Source: Microbacterium oxydans (GTDB taxonomy: Bacteria > Actinomycetota > Actinomycetes > Actinomycetales > Microbacteriaceae). Taken from it: a DNA stretch of 64,000 bases. How positions within the stretch are numbered: position 1 is the stretch's first letter; every line of letters begins with the position of its first letter. The DNA is taken from contig NZ_BJOG01000004.1 of the NCBI RefSeq assembly GCF_006540085.1, positions 372,001 to 436,000 on the forward strand, given 5' to 3'. Under the pieces are notes generated by a model that was not told the DNA's origin, ran no database searches, and saw only the letters and a program-made list of their open reading frames with translations. Of the stretch, positions 1 through 9,304 are shown piece by piece. Made by a program: the position numbers and the translations under genes.

Positions 1-53
1 GAGTAGATGCGCGTGTACGCGGGACCCGTGAGCTGGGCGAGGGTGACGCTCAT
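1..53 (-). CDS. fabH: Beta-ketoacyl-ACP synthase III (FabH), N-terminal fragment
   Basis: Only the first 17-18 codons are inside the window (reads MSVTLAQLTGPAYTRIYS), and the gene continues beyond base 1. FabH condenses acetyl-CoA or a branched acyl-CoA with malonyl-ACP to start fatty-acid synthesis in the cytoplasm. The ATG overlaps the fabD stop codon as ATGA, so the two are translationally coupled, which matches the fabD-fabH order of the actinobacterial type II FAS operon. The identification rests on this position plus the N-terminal peptide, which resembles actinobacterial FabH. No catalytic residues are visible. Confidence 0.75.
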   Translation of the reverse strand, partial: MSVTLAQLTGPAYTRIY

Positions 54-970
54 GCGGCTTCTCCGTTCAGCAGCGCGACTGCTGCATCGAGGTCTTCAGG
101 GGTCTTCACGGCGACGGTGGGGACACCACGGAGGCCGCGCTTGGCGAGACCCACCAGAGCGCCGGCCGGGGCCAGTTCGATCACACCGGTGACGCCGGCT
201 TCGGCGAACGACTGCATGCAGAGGTCCCATCGCACCGGCGACGACACCTGGTCGACGAGGAAGCTCAGCGCCTGCGGGCCGTCCGTGACGGCAGAGCCGT
301 CGCGGTTGGTCCACAGGGTGATGTCGGGATCTGCCGGCGTGACGTCGGCGACGGCGTCACGGAGGGCTGTGACGGCGGAAGCCATGTACTGCGTGTGGAA
401 TGCTCCGGCGACCTGCAGCGGGACCACGCGGGTGCCCTTGAGCGGCTCCTCCGCGAGTGCGGCGAGTGCGGGGAGGGCGCCGGCGACGACGATCTGGCCG
501 CCGCCGTTGTAGTTGGCGGGCGAGAGGTCGAGTTCGGTGAGGCGCGCGAGGAGAGCGTCTTCGTCGCCTCCGAGCACGGCGCTCATACCCGTCTGCTCCT
601 GCGCCGCGGCATCAGCCATCGCCCGCCCGCGGATGCCCACGAGGCGCATACCGGTGTCGGCATCGATCACGTTGCTGCCGACGAGCGCGGCGATCTCACC
701 GACCGAGTGACCGGCGATCCCGTCGGCGCGGCGTCCGGCTCGCTGCGTCAGTGCGTCACCGGCGATCAGCGACGCGGCGACGATCAGGGGCTGCGCGACG
801 CGCGTGTCCCGGATCGTGTCGGCGTCCGACACCGTCCCGTGCTCGATCAGGTCGACCCCCGCGGCGTCCGAGTACACGGCGAGGCGGTCTGCCACTCCGT
901 CGAGCTCGAGCCAGGGGGCGAGGAAACCGGGGGTCTGCGAGCCCTGTCCGGGGCATACGACGACAATCAC
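50..970 (-). CDS. fabD: Malonyl-CoA:ACP transacylase FabD
   Basis: FabD moves malonyl from CoA to acyl carrier protein, giving the extender unit for fatty-acid elongation. With the GTG start at 970 the protein is 306 aa, normal for the family, and begins MIVVVCPGQGSQ. The GQGSQ motif is at residues 8-12, the nucleophile elbow GHSVGE has Ser89, a conserved Arg lies near 114, and the catalytic His is 192 in GAFHTQ. An upstream ATG at 1018 would add a tail unrelated to FabD and is rejected. The box CAGACT ends 6 nt before the GTG, suggesting a leaderless or very short leader. It is followed by fabH with a 4-nt overlap and preceded by the FasR-like regulator gene. Confidence 0.95.
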   Translation of the reverse strand: MIVVVCPGQGSQTPGFLAPWLELDGVADRLAVYSDAAGVDLIEHGTVSDADTIRDTRVAQPLIVAASLIAGDALTQRAGRRADGIAGHSVGEIAALVGSNVIDADTGMRLVGIRGRAMADAAAQEQTGMSAVLGGDEDALLARLTELDLSPANYNGGGQIVVAGALPALAALAEEPLKGTRVVPLQVAGAFHTQYMASAVTALRDAVADVTPADPDITLWTNRDGSAVTDGPQALSFLVDQVSSPVRWDLCMQSFAEAGVTGVIELAPAGALVGLAKRGLRGVPTVAVKTPEDLDAAVALLNGEAA

Positions 971-1003
971 CCACCCAGTCTGCCAACGATCGGGGCGAAG
1001 CGG

Positions 1004-1014
1004 TGGATGATCCA
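1004..1014. promoter_or_regulatory. Short palindrome in the fabD promoter region
   Basis: TGGAT-G-ATCCA is an 11-bp perfect inverted repeat lying 34 bp upstream of the fabD GTG, in the 91-bp gap after the FasR-like gene. It could be an operator, for example for the adjacent regulator, but 11-bp palindromes occur by chance and no second copy was found. Confidence 0.2.
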
Positions 1015-1061
1015 TCACAAGATTCCGAAAAACCCTTGTGTGTGGCGTACAGAAAGCCGAC

Positions 1062-2282
1062 TCAGCGCGAAGGGCGGCGAAGCGGTGCGCGTCGACGGAC
1101 CTGGTCTGCGGCGCCGATCGAGCCGAGGATCAGCGCGGTCTGCAGGATGAGGGCCTCGCGGGGACCGGTGGCATCCCAGCCGATCACCTCGCTGACGCGC
1201 TTCAGGCGGTATCGCACGGTGTTGGGATGCACGAAGAGCTCGCGTGCCGTGGCCTCGAGGGAGCGCCCGTTGTCGAGGTAGCTCCACAGCGTGGTGACCA
1301 GGTCGGTCGAGTGGGCCTGCAACGGGCGGAAGATGCGTTCGATGAGGGTCTGCTTGGCGAGCGGGTCGCCGGCGAGGGCGCGCTCGGGCAGCAGGTCGTC
1401 GGCTTCGACCGGGCGGGGAGCACCGCGCCATGCACGGGCGACCGCGAAACCGGCGAGAGCGGCACGGGCACTCTGGCTCGCATCGACGAGTGCGGCGACC
1501 TCCGGTCCGAGCACGACATAGCCAGGACCGAACGAGGGCTCGAGGCGGGAGGCGATCTCCCGGAACCCGAGCTCTTCCTCTTCGCCTTCCTGCCCCTCGA
1601 CGCGGGCGCGCCCCAGGACCAGCACGAGCCGGGAACCCTGCACGCCGATGAGCACGTCGACCGCGAGCTTGCGTGCGGTGCGACGAACCAGGTCGACGTC
1701 GAACTGCGCGGGCGTGGTGCCCACGAGCACGGCCACCTCGCCATGACCATGCCATCCGAGTGCGGCGATCCGGCTCGGCAGCTCCTCGTCGGCTTCGCCG
1801 GTGAGGATCGAATCGACGACGAGGGCCTCCAGCCGGGCATCCCAGAGTCCGCGGGCTTCGGCGGCTCTGGCATACACATCAGCGGCGGCGAAGGCCACAT
1901 CGCGGGAGTAGAGGAGGATCGCCTCCCGCAGATCGTCGCCTCGTCCGGCGACGCGTTCCTCCGTGACCTCGACCGTCACGCGGATGAGCTGCAGAGTCTG
2001 CTGGAGGCTCACGCTGCGCAGCAGCTCGCGCGGGGCTGCCGCGAAGATGTCGGCGGCGATCCACGGCGTGGAGGTGGGGTCTTCATACCACTGGATGAAC
2101 GAGGTGATGCCCGCCTGGGCCACCAGCCCGACCGCGGAGCGGCGGGCTGGTGGCATGTCGGCGTACCACGGGAGGGTGTCCTCCAGGCGTTTGATCGTCA
2201 CCGAAGCGATGTCACCGGAGATCCGGCGCAGCCAGGTGAGTGTCGCGGCCTTGTCCATGCCGGAGGGAGAAGAACCTGTCAC
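1062..2282 (-). CDS. PucR/CdaR-family regulator, FasR-like
   Basis: A 406-aa DNA-binding regulator. The C-terminal helix-turn-helix lies around residues 333-372 and contains LFVHPNTVRYRLKRV, the PucR-type C-terminal HTH, with a GGDEF-like CdaR region before it. In Streptomyces a protein of this type beside fabD (FasR) activates the fatty-acid synthase operon, and M. tuberculosis has a homologue between aceE and fabD. The same order here (aceE, regulator, fabD, fabH) supports that role; direct control of this operon is inferred. The GTG at 2282 lies 7 nt after the aceE stop. An internal ATG at 2258 (MDKAATLTW) is an equally plausible start. Neither has a strong ribosome-binding site, so expression may depend on read-through and coupling from aceE. 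Confidence 0.85.
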   Translation of the reverse strand: MTGSSPSGMDKAATLTWLRRISGDIASVTIKRLEDTLPWYADMPPARRSAVGLVAQAGITSFIQWYEDPTSTPWIAADIFAAAPRELLRSVSLQQTLQLIRVTVEVTEERVAGRGDDLREAILLYSRDVAFAAADVYARAAEARGLWDARLEALVVDSILTGEADEELPSRIAALGWHGHGEVAVLVGTTPAQFDVDLVRRTARKLAVDVLIGVQGSRLVLVLGRARVEGQEGEEEELGFREIASRLEPSFGPGYVVLGPEVAALVDASQSARAALAGFAVARAWRGAPRPVEADDLLPERALAGDPLAKQTLIERIFRPLQAHSTDLVTTLWSYLDNGRSLEATARELFVHPNTVRYRLKRVSEVIGWDATGPREALILQTALILGSIGAADQVRRRAPLRRPSR

Positions 2283-2289
2283 CGAGGGC

Positions 2290-5016
2290 TCAGCTTTCGC
2301 CGCCCGCGTTGCCGCTGGTCCCGGCGTTCACATCGTGCAGGCGGTACTTCTCGATCGCCTGGGCCGCGAGCGAACGGTCGACCTTGCCGTCCTCGGCGAG
2401 CGACTGCAGCGTGCGGACCACGATGGACGGGCCGTCGATCTTGAAGAAGCGCCGTGCGGCGGCACGGGTGTCGGAGAAGCCGAAGCCGTCGGCACCGAGA
2501 GTGGCGAAGCGGTTCGGGACCCACGGACGGATCTGGTCCTGCACGGCGTGCATGAAGTCGCTGACCGCGACGACCGGTCCCTCGGCACCCTGGAGCTTCT
2601 GAGTGAGGTACGCGGTGCGCGGCTCGGCCTCGGGGTGCAGGAAGTTGTGCTCGTCGGCGGCGAGGCCGTCGCGGCGCAGCTCTGTCCACGAGGTGACCGA
2701 CCAGACATCGGCGATCACGCCCCAGTCCTTCTTCAGCAGCTCCTGCGCTTCGAGGGCCCAGGGGAGTCCGACACCGGATGCGAACAGCTGTGCGCGGTGT
2801 CCCTCGCCCTCGCCGACGGAGACGCGGTGGATACCGCGGACGATGCCGTCGACGTCCACATCCTCCGGCTCGGCCGGCATCACGAGAGGCTCGTTGTAGA
2901 GCGTGATGTAGTACATCACGTTCGGGTCCTCGTGCTGGCCGCCGTACATCCGCTCGAGACCGGAGCGCACGATGTGCGCGATCTCGTAGCCGTAGGCCGG
3001 GTCGTACGAGATCGTCGCCGGGTTGGTGGCGGCGAGCAGGTGCGAGTGGCCGTCGGCGTGCTGGAGTCCCTCACCCGTGAGGGTGGTGCGACCGGCCGTG
3101 GCGCCCATGATGAACCCGCGGGCCATCTGGTCGCCGGCTGCCCACTGGGCGTCGCCCGTGCGCTGGAATCCGAACATCGAGTAGAAGATGTAGACCGGGA
3201 TCAGCGGCTCGCCGTGCGTGGCATAGGACGTGCCCGCCGCGGTGAAGGCGGCGAGGGCGCCGGCCTCGTTGATGCCGACGTGCACGATCTGGCCCTGCGG
3301 GCTCTCCTTGTAGGCGAGGAGGAGCTCACGGTCGACCGAGGTGTAGTGCTGGCCGTTCGGGTTGTAGATCTTCGCCGACGGGAAGTAGGCGTCCATGCCG
3401 AACGTGCGCGCTTCGTCGGGGATGATCGGCACGATGCGGTGACCGAACTCCTTGGAGCGCAGCAGGTCCTTCAGCAGGCGGACGAACGCCATGGTCGTGG
3501 CGATCTCCTGCGTGCCGGAGCCCTTCTTGGGCAAGGCATATGCCGAATCGTCCGGGAGGGAGAGCCCGACGTGGGTCGAGCGGCGCTCCGGGAGGAACCC
3601 GCCGAGCGCGTTGCGGCGCTCGAGCATGTACTGGATCGTCTCGTCCTGAGGCCCCGGGTTGTAGTACGGGGGCAGGTACGGGTTCTCTTCCAGCTGCGCA
3701 TCCGTGATCGGGATGTGCATGGCGTCGCGGAACGTCTTGAGGTTGTCCAGCGTCATCTTCTTCATCTGGTGGGTCGCGTTGCGGCCCTCGAAGTGCGGTC
3801 CGAGGCCGTAGCCCTTGACGGTCTTCGCGAGGATGACGGTGGGCTTGCCCTTGTGCTCGGTCGCGGCCTTGAACGCGGCGTAGACCTTGCGGTAGTCGTG
3901 GCCACCGCGCTTGAGGTTCCAGATGTCGTCGTCGGAGTAGTCCTTGACGAGGGCCGCGGCCCGCTCGTCGCGGCCGAAGAAGTGCTCACGGATGTATGCG
4001 CCGGACTCGGCCTTGTACGTCTGGTAGTCGCCGTCGGGGGTGACGTTCATGAGGTTGAGCAGCGCACCCTCGGTGTCGCGGGCGAGCAGGTCGTCCCACT
4101 CGCGGCCCCAGACCACCTTGATGACGTTCCAGCCCGCGCCGCGGAAGAACGACTCGAGCTCCTGCACGATCTTGCCGTTGCCGCGCACGGGGCCGTCGAG
4201 GCGCTGCAGGTTGCAGTTGACGATGAAGGTGAGGTTGTCCAGTCCCTCGTTGGCTGCGACCTGCAGCTGTCCGCGGCTCTCGACCTCGTCCATCTCGCCG
4301 TCGCCCAGGAATGCCCAGACGTGCGACTGGGACGTGTCCTTGATGCCGCGGTTCTCGAGGTACTTGTTCGACATCGCCTGGTAGATGGCGTTGATCGGAC
4401 CGAGGCCCATCGACACCGTCGGGAACTGCCAGTACTCCGGCATCAGGCGCGGGTGCGGGTAGGACGGGATGCCGTTCGGCGCGTGCGACTTCTCCTGGCG
4501 GAAGCCGTCGAGCTGGTCCTCGGTGAGGCGCCCCTCGAGGAAGGAGCGGGCGTAGGTGCCGGGTGAGGCGTGGCCCTGGATGAAGATCTGGTCGGCGCCA
4601 CCGGGGTGGTCGGCGCCCTTGAAGAAGTGGTTGAAGCCCACTTCATACAGCGCCGCGGAGGACGCGTACGTCGAGATGTGACCACCGACGCCGATGCCGG
4701 GGCGCTGGGCGCGGTGCACCGTGATGGCCGCGTTCCAGCGGATCCAGGCGCGGTACCGGCGCTCGACCTCCTCGTCGCCAGGGAACTCGGGCTCGTTCTC
4801 CGGCGCGATGGTGTTGATGTAGTCGGTGGTCGGGACCATCGGCACGCCCAGGTGCAGCTCCTTGGAGCGCTTGAGGAGGCTGAGCATGATCTCGCGGCCA
4901 CGTCCGTGGCCCTTGGCGTCAACCAGCTCATCGAGCGACTGCTGCCATTCGCCCGTCTCTTCCGGGTCGCTGTCCTGGGGACCCTGGGAGTACGGATCCT
5001 GGTCGTGCACGGTCAC
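2290..5016 (-). CDS. aceE: Pyruvate dehydrogenase E1 component, homodimeric (AceE)
   Basis: The thiamine-diphosphate E1 enzyme decarboxylates pyruvate and acetylates the lipoyl group of E2, feeding acetyl-CoA to the TCA cycle and lipid synthesis. The protein is 908 aa from the GTG at 5016, close to the family norm. The ThDP-binding motif starts GDGEMDE at residue 238 and ends in NCN, followed by LQRLDGP. AAAGG about 8 nt upstream of this GTG decides the start over the ATG at 5034. The E2 and E3 partners are probably sucB and lpd at 29.6-32.8 kb, because actinobacteria use shared E2 and E3. A TAGGCT box at 5110-5115 on this strand could be the -10 of a promoter with a leader of roughly 90 nt. 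The downstream regulator gene is in the same transcription unit. Confidence 0.96.
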   Translation of the reverse strand: MTVHDQDPYSQGPQDSDPEETGEWQQSLDELVDAKGHGRGREIMLSLLKRSKELHLGVPMVPTTDYINTIAPENEPEFPGDEEVERRYRAWIRWNAAITVHRAQRPGIGVGGHISTYASSAALYEVGFNHFFKGADHPGGADQIFIQGHASPGTYARSFLEGRLTEDQLDGFRQEKSHAPNGIPSYPHPRLMPEYWQFPTVSMGLGPINAIYQAMSNKYLENRGIKDTSQSHVWAFLGDGEMDEVESRGQLQVAANEGLDNLTFIVNCNLQRLDGPVRGNGKIVQELESFFRGAGWNVIKVVWGREWDDLLARDTEGALLNLMNVTPDGDYQTYKAESGAYIREHFFGRDERAAALVKDYSDDDIWNLKRGGHDYRKVYAAFKAATEHKGKPTVILAKTVKGYGLGPHFEGRNATHQMKKMTLDNLKTFRDAMHIPITDAQLEENPYLPPYYNPGPQDETIQYMLERRNALGGFLPERRSTHVGLSLPDDSAYALPKKGSGTQEIATTMAFVRLLKDLLRSKEFGHRIVPIIPDEARTFGMDAYFPSAKIYNPNGQHYTSVDRELLLAYKESPQGQIVHVGINEAGALAAFTAAGTSYATHGEPLIPVYIFYSMFGFQRTGDAQWAAGDQMARGFIMGATAGRTTLTGEGLQHADGHSHLLAATNPATISYDPAYGYEIAHIVRSGLERMYGGQHEDPNVMYYITLYNEPLVMPAEPEDVDVDGIVRGIHRVSVGEGEGHRAQLFASGVGLPWALEAQELLKKDWGVIADVWSVTSWTELRRDGLAADEHNFLHPEAEPRTAYLTQKLQGAEGPVVAVSDFMHAVQDQIRPWVPNRFATLGADGFGFSDTRAAARRFFKIDGPSIVVRTLQSLAEDGKVDRSLAAQAIEKYRLHDVNAGTSGNAGGES

Positions 5017-5109
5017 GGGGGAACCTTTCGTCAAGCTGGCAGGTCATGCCAAGGAAACGGGAAGCGACACGGGCAGCCTTGTCAGCTGTGCACAACGCGC
5101 GCCGGGTTC

Positions 5110-5115
5110 AGCCTA
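5110..5115 (-). promoter_or_regulatory. Candidate -10 box for aceE
   Basis: TAGGCT on the minus strand fits the actinobacterial TANNNT -10 consensus. It is the best candidate in the gap between tRNA-Val and aceE and would give a leader near 90 nt. No good -35 is visible. Confidence 0.35.
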
Positions 5116-5153
5116 TCCCTCTTCCACGACACGGGTGCGCATCGTCCGCCCGA

Positions 5154-5159
5154 TAGACT
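5154..5159 (+). promoter_or_regulatory. -10 box of tRNA-Val
   Basis: TAGACT ends 10 nt before the mature 5' end of the tRNA, the usual distance for a stable-RNA promoter with a very short leader. The -35 region is not clear. Confidence 0.5.
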
Positions 5160-5169
5160 GGGCACACCA

Positions 5170-5242
5170 GGGCCTTTAGCTCAGCTGGTAGAGCGCCACG
5201 TTTACACCGTGGATGTCGTCGGTTCGATCCCGGCAGGGCCCA
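5170..5242 (+). tRNA. tRNA-Val (anticodon UAC)
   Basis: A 73-nt cloverleaf. The 7-bp acceptor stem GGGCCTT pairs with AGGGCCC with one G-U pair. The D-arm has TAGCTCAGCTGGTAGAGC, the anticodon stem CCACG/CGTGG carries the loop TTTACAC (anticodon TAC, Val codons GUN), and the T-arm has GGTTCGATCC. The discriminator base is A. CC follows but the full CCA is not encoded, so the 3' end must be completed enzymatically. Confidence 0.95.
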
Positions 5243-5275
5243 CCTCCACCGAGACGGCTCACCCCGCCGCGACCA

Positions 5276-5719
5276 CTAACGAGGCTTCGCAGCGATCACC
5301 GAGTTCGGGATGTGCCCGGCGGCGAGCACCGCCGCCGCAATCGCGATCCAAGGGTTCTGGAGCCACGCGGCACCGGCGAGGAACACGCCGACCGGTAGCA
5401 GCGCCATCGGAACGGGAACTCCGACGACCGGGGCGAACAGCGACGACAGTCGTCTGCCCGACACGAGGTAACGCCCCCAGAGGGCCCAGTACGCCACGAC
5501 GAGGATCGCCGCGGGGATCGCCCACCACCAGAGCGGGCGATCGCCCACCGTGATCACCGGCACCGTCACGCAGAGTGCCTGCCCTGAACGTTCGAGGACC
5601 TCGACGACCTTCGGCACGGCGACGCGCTCCATCGCCGGTCGAGGAGGGAACCACACCAGCAGCAGGTTGGGGGCGAACACGGCGAGACTCAGCGCGAGCC
5701 CGAGCACCGAGAAACCCAT
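5276..5719 (-). CDS. Small polytopic membrane protein of unknown function
   Basis: A 147-aa hydrophobic protein with about four predicted membrane segments, around residues 3-25, 60-80, 93-112 and 118-142. The sequence between the first two segments (MERVAVPKVVEVLERSGQAL) is polar. No catalytic motif is visible and I do not recognise the family with certainty. It stands alone, convergent with tRNA-Val and divergent from the RibD-like reductase gene. Confidence 0.65.
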   Translation of the reverse strand: MGFSVLGLALSLAVFAPNLLLVWFPPRPAMERVAVPKVVEVLERSGQALCVTVPVITVGDRPLWWWAIPAAILVVAYWALWGRYLVSGRRLSSLFAPVVGVPVPMALLPVGVFLAGAAWLQNPWIAIAAAVLAAGHIPNSVIAAKPR

Positions 5720-5802
5720 GATCGCGACCTTATCGGGCAGATGCGGGGTCCGTTGCCCTTCGGCTTCCCGTCGACTCCCTGGCGGTCGCCTCGCTGCGGA
5801 TC

Positions 5803-5808
5803 TAGGCT
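5803..5808 (+). promoter_or_regulatory. -10 box, leaderless type
   Basis: TAGGCT followed by 6 nt and then the ATG of the RibD-like gene at 5815. This spacing puts the transcription start at or next to the start codon. Confidence 0.5.
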
Positions 5809-5814
5809 CCCGAC

Positions 5815-6372
5815 ATGGGACTTCTGACCTTCAGCCTCAATATCACCCTGGACGGCTGCGTCGACCATGAGGAGGGGATCGCCGATGACGAGACCCACGC
5901 CTACTTCACGCGGTTGCTGGAGGATTCCGGCGCCGTGCTCTGGGGTCGCACGACCTACGAGATGATGGAGGACGCCTGGCCCGCGGTCGCTCGCGGCGAG
6001 GTGGAGGCCCCGCCGGCGCTGCGCGAGTGGGCGCTCGCTCTCGAGGTCAAACCCAAGTACGTGGTGTCCTCCACGCGCGATGAGTTCCCCTGGACGAACA
6101 CCCATCGGATAGCCGGGAACCTGCGAGAGGGCGTGCAGCGTCTCAAAGACGACACGCCGGAGGGTGTTCTCCTCGGAAGCGGCGCCCTCGCCGCCGAACT
6201 CGACAGGCTCGATCTGATCGACGAGTACCGGTTCCTCATCCACCCCCGGATCGCGGGGCACGGTCCGACCCTGTTCCGGGATCGATCGTCCGACACGCGG
6301 AAGCTCGAACTGGTCTCGGCGGAGCCGCTGCGCAACGGAGCGATCGTGACGCACTACAGGCGCGCCGAGTGA
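5815..6372 (+). CDS. RibD C-terminal / dihydrofolate-reductase-like family protein
   Basis: A 185-aa protein with the fold of the RibD reductase domain. It begins MGLLTFSLNITLDGC, has the conserved GRTTYEMM segment near residues 43-50, and carries the nucleotide-binding region GVLLGSGALAAEL near 118-130. Stand-alone members (YyaP/YwjB type) are predicted NADPH-dependent reductases with mostly unknown substrates. There is no riboflavin gene nearby, so a riboflavin role is not implied. The TAGGCT box 6 nt before the ATG supports this start. Confidence 0.8.
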   Translation: MGLLTFSLNITLDGCVDHEEGIADDETHAYFTRLLEDSGAVLWGRTTYEMMEDAWPAVARGEVEAPPALREWALALEVKPKYVVSSTRDEFPWTNTHRIAGNLREGVQRLKDDTPEGVLLGSGALAAELDRLDLIDEYRFLIHPRIAGHGPTLFRDRSSDTRKLELVSAEPLRNGAIVTHYRRAE

Positions 6373-6493
6373 TCCGGCCCGGTGCATACCGCGTCGCGGT
6401 CGCCGAGGCAAGGCCCGAGGGGCGGGCGCAGCGCGGCGCGTACGCTGTACCGCACGGCAGGACTCCAGAATCGACAGCGGGGAGCTTTCACAC

Positions 6494-7381
6494 ATGGCGG
6501 GACGCATCGTCATCAGCGGGGCCTCTGGCCTGATCGGTTCCGCGTTGGCCGCTTCGCTGCGCACCGACGGTATCGAGGTCACCACCCTGGTGCGTCGTGC
6601 GCCGCGATCCGAGGATGAGGCGCAGTGGGCGCCGGGCGAGAGCGCGCTCGACCCTGATGTCGTGGCAGGCGCCGACGCCGTGGTCGCGCTCGGGGGTGCC
6701 AGCGTCGGACGACTTCCGTGGACGCGCGGCTATCGTCGTCAGCTGGTCGACTCGCGTCTGCAGGCCACCCGCACCCTGACGACCGCCCTCCGTGCGCTGC
6801 GGTCCGATGCTCCGGCTCTCGTCTCGGCGTCCGCGGTCGGCTACTACGGTTCCGCTCCCGGCGAGATCCTCACGGAGGACTCCGCTGCAGGGCAGACGTT
6901 CCTGGCGGAGCTGACGGTGCGGTGGGAGGCCGAAGCCCGACGCGCGGAGGACCACACCAGGGTCGCGCTGCTGCGTACCGCTCCCGTCATCCATCGGCGA
7001 GGAGTGCTCAAACCGCTCATCCAGCTGACCCGGTTCGGCGTCTCGGGCCCGCTCGGTCAGGGCACGCAGATCTGGCCCTGGATCTCACTCGACGACGAGG
7101 TGCGTGCGATCCGTCACATCCTCGACGCGAAGATCTCGGGGCCGGTCAACCTCACGGGGCCCACTCCCGCGTCTGCGAACGACATCGGGCGTGCTCTCGC
7201 CGAGCGGATGCACCGGCCGTTCTGGCTCCCCGCCCCCGCCTGGGCGCTCCGGATCGCACTCGGCGATGCCGCCGACTCGCTCCTGCTCCCGGATGCGGAT
7301 GTGCGTCCGCAGGTGCTGGAGCTGTCCGGCTTCCGATTCACACATCCGACCGCCGCCGACGCTGTGGCCGCCGCGCTCTGA
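6494..7381 (+). CDS. TIGR01777-family NAD(P)-dependent epimerase (YfcH/SDR39U1-like)
   Basis: A 295-aa extended short-chain dehydrogenase. The N-terminal Rossmann motif is [14 protein letters not shown]. It carries the family-typical [10 protein letters not shown] segment near residue 113, with a Tyr in the catalytic position, and [12 protein letters not shown] near 195. The substrate is unknown; plant and bacterial relatives are linked to cell-division or plastid functions only loosely. GGGGAG lies about 9 nt upstream of the ATG, and a TACGCT box at 6441-6446 may be its -10. The ldh gene follows 67 bp downstream. Confidence 0.87.
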   Translation: MAGRIVISGASGLIGSALAASLRTDGIEVTTLVRRAPRSEDEAQWAPGESALDPDVVAGADAVVALGGASVGRLPWTRGYRRQLVDSRLQATRTLTTALRALRSDAPALVSASAVGYYGSAPGEILTEDSAAGQTFLAELTVRWEAEARRAEDHTRVALLRTAPVIHRRGVLKPLIQLTRFGVSGPLGQGTQIWPWISLDDEVRAIRHILDAKISGPVNLTGPTPASANDIGRALAERMHRPFWLPAPAWALRIALGDAADSLLLPDADVRPQVLELSGFRFTHPTAADAVAAAL

Positions 7382-7448
7382 CCGTTCTGGGGCATTCTTC
7401 CGGCGACAGCCCTCCCGCATCGACACGTTCCACTGCGAGACTGAGCGC

Positions 7449-8402
7449 ATGGAGATCATCGAGAACTCGAAGCTCACGGTCGTCGGCGCGGGAAGTGTGG
7501 GGTCGAGTGTCGCCTATGCGGCACTGATCAGGGGTTCCGCGCGGCATGTCGCGCTCTACGACATCGCGACCGAGAAGGTCGAGGCCGAGGTGCTCGACCT
7601 CGCTCACGGCACGCAGTTCACCGGCTCGAGCGACATCATCGGCGGCAGCGACATCTCCGTCGCCGCGGGTTCGCACGTCGTCGTGATCACGGCCGGCGCG
7701 AAGCAGAAGCCAGGCCAGACTCGCATCGAGCTCGCCGAGGTCAACGCAGGCATCATCCGTGGCATGATGCCGGATCTGCTGGAGGTCGCCCCGAACGCGA
7801 TCTACGTGATCGTCACGAATCCCTGCGACGTGCTGACGGTCATCGCGCAGGAGGAGACCGGGCTTCCGCCCGAGCGCATCTTCGCCTCGGGAACCGTGCT
7901 CGACACCTCGAGGCTGCGCTGGAAGCTCGGACAGCGCGCCGGTGTCTCGACGGCGAGCGTCCATGCGCACATCATCGGCGAGCACGGCGACACCGAGTTC
8001 CCGCTCTGGTCCCGTGCCACGATCGGCACGGTGCCGATCCTGGAGTGGGAGACTCCGGGGCACCCGCGATTCACCCTCGATGAGCTGCAGGAGATCGCCG
8101 TGGACGTGCGTGACGCCGCGTACAAGGTGATCCTGGGCAAGGGCGCGACCAATTACGCGATCGGCCTGTCGAGTGCGCGCATCGTCGAGGCGATCCTGAG
8201 TGACGAGCACGCCGTGATGCCGGTGAGTACCGTGCTGCGTGATTTCCACGGTATCGACGGTGTCGCACTCTCGGTGCCGTCGATCGTGAGCGCGACGGGG
8301 GCGGTGCCGATCCGGAACACATCGTTCTCCGACGGGGAGCTGGCCCTGTTGCGCCAGTCCGCCGACGCCCTCACGACTGCGGCGGCATCCCTGCGTCCGT
8401 GA
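7449..8402 (+). CDS. ldh: L-lactate dehydrogenase
   Basis: A 317-aa NAD-dependent enzyme interconverting pyruvate and L-lactate. The Rossmann motif is GAGSVG at residues 13-18. The substrate loop KQKPGQTR has Gln86 and Arg92; Gln at that position favours lactate dehydrogenase over malate dehydrogenase. Catalytic His179 is in [11 protein letters not shown] and Arg154-156 is in the DTSRLR segment. The ATG at 7449 is chosen because homology begins there and GAGACT lies 6 nt upstream; the much longer open frame upstream overlaps the epimerase gene and is not coding. It is convergent with the SDR gene. Confidence 0.94.
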   Translation: MEIIENSKLTVVGAGSVGSSVAYAALIRGSARHVALYDIATEKVEAEVLDLAHGTQFTGSSDIIGGSDISVAAGSHVVVITAGAKQKPGQTRIELAEVNAGIIRGMMPDLLEVAPNAIYVIVTNPCDVLTVIAQEETGLPPERIFASGTVLDTSRLRWKLGQRAGVSTASVHAHIIGEHGDTEFPLWSRATIGTVPILEWETPGHPRFTLDELQEIAVDVRDAAYKVILGKGATNYAIGLSSARIVEAILSDEHAVMPVSTVLRDFHGIDGVALSVPSIVSATGAVPIRNTSFSDGELALLRQSADALTTAAASLRP

Positions 8403-8439
8403 GCGGGGGATCGTTGCGAAGCCGACACCCCGCTCCGCA

Positions 8440-9204
8440 TCACCGGCCGTGCGGGTCCGTGCGGTTGAGCGTGGCGACGACCTGATCGTAATCACCGCGG
8501 GCCTCGCCGTAGCGGAGGAACTTCACCCGCTCGACCTGGATCTCGGCGGCGTCGGGCTGGGCCTCGATCAAGGCCATGACCTCGTCGATGAACTCGTCGA
8601 GCGGCATCGCCGACTCGTTGTCCTCGTGGCCCGGCATGAGCGCCGTGCGCACAGCGGGAGGCTCGAGCTCGAGCACCGACACGCTGCTCCCCTCGAACTG
8701 CAGGCGCAGGGACTCGCTGAGCATGTGGATCGCGGCCTTGCTGGCGTTGTAGGTGGGTGTCACCCGGAGCGGGGCGAACGCGAGTCCGGACGAGACGGTC
8801 ATGATCGTCGCGTCGCCCTGGGCGCGGAGGTGCTCGACGAAAGCGGCGATGAGTCGGATGGGGCCGAGGATGTTGGTGACGACCGTCTCCTCCGCGGCGG
8901 AGAGGAATCCCGAGGGCGTGCTCCAGTCCTCGGCCCGCATGACGCCCGCCATCGTGATGAGCACATTGAGACCGGGGTGCGCGGCGAGCACCTCGGCCGC
9001 CGCTGCTTCGATGCTGCTCGCATCCGTCGTGTCGACCCGTACGGTGTGGATGTCGGGGTGCTCGTCGGCGATCGTCGCGAGACGGTCCTCGCGGCGCCCT
9101 CCGACGATCACGGTGTTCCCCCGTTCCCGCAGCCGCAACGCGAGAGCGAGACCGATGCCGCTCGTGGCGCCGGGGATGAAGATGGTGTTTCCGCTGATGT
9201 TCAT
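8440..9204 (-). CDS. Short-chain dehydrogenase/reductase (DltE-like)
   Basis: A 254-aa classical SDR. The cofactor motif is PGATSGIGLALA (Gly at 12, 16 and 18), the NNAG-like segment reads ITMAGVM, and the catalytic set is Ser138/139 with Tyr152 and Lys156 in YNASK. The substrate is unknown. The ATG at 9204 follows GGTGGGG and sets the start; the frame extending further upstream runs into the divergent regulator gene. The gene is divergent from an XRE regulator 100 bp away, a common pairing in which the regulator controls the oxidoreductase. Confidence 0.88.
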   Translation of the reverse strand: MNISGNTIFIPGATSGIGLALALRLRERGNTVIVGGRREDRLATIADEHPDIHTVRVDTTDASSIEAAAAEVLAAHPGLNVLITMAGVMRAEDWSTPSGFLSAAEETVVTNILGPIRLIAAFVEHLRAQGDATIMTVSSGLAFAPLRVTPTYNASKAAIHMLSESLRLQFEGSSVSVLELEPPAVRTALMPGHEDNESAMPLDEFIDEVMALIEAQPDAAEIQVERVKFLRYGEARGDYDQVVATLNRTDPHGR

Positions 9205-9304
9205 ATCCCCACCGTCGTCCTCCTGTGGCAGCCGCTCCAGAGAGCGGTCATCCAGGGACGGGCGATCCCTGGAACGCGAGCCGGCAGCGGGGGATACTTC
9301 TGAG

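Noticed and set aside
1963..4566. Long plus-strand frame (867 aa) opposite aceE
   Set aside because: Antisense to a clear AceE, repetitive composition, no domain match.
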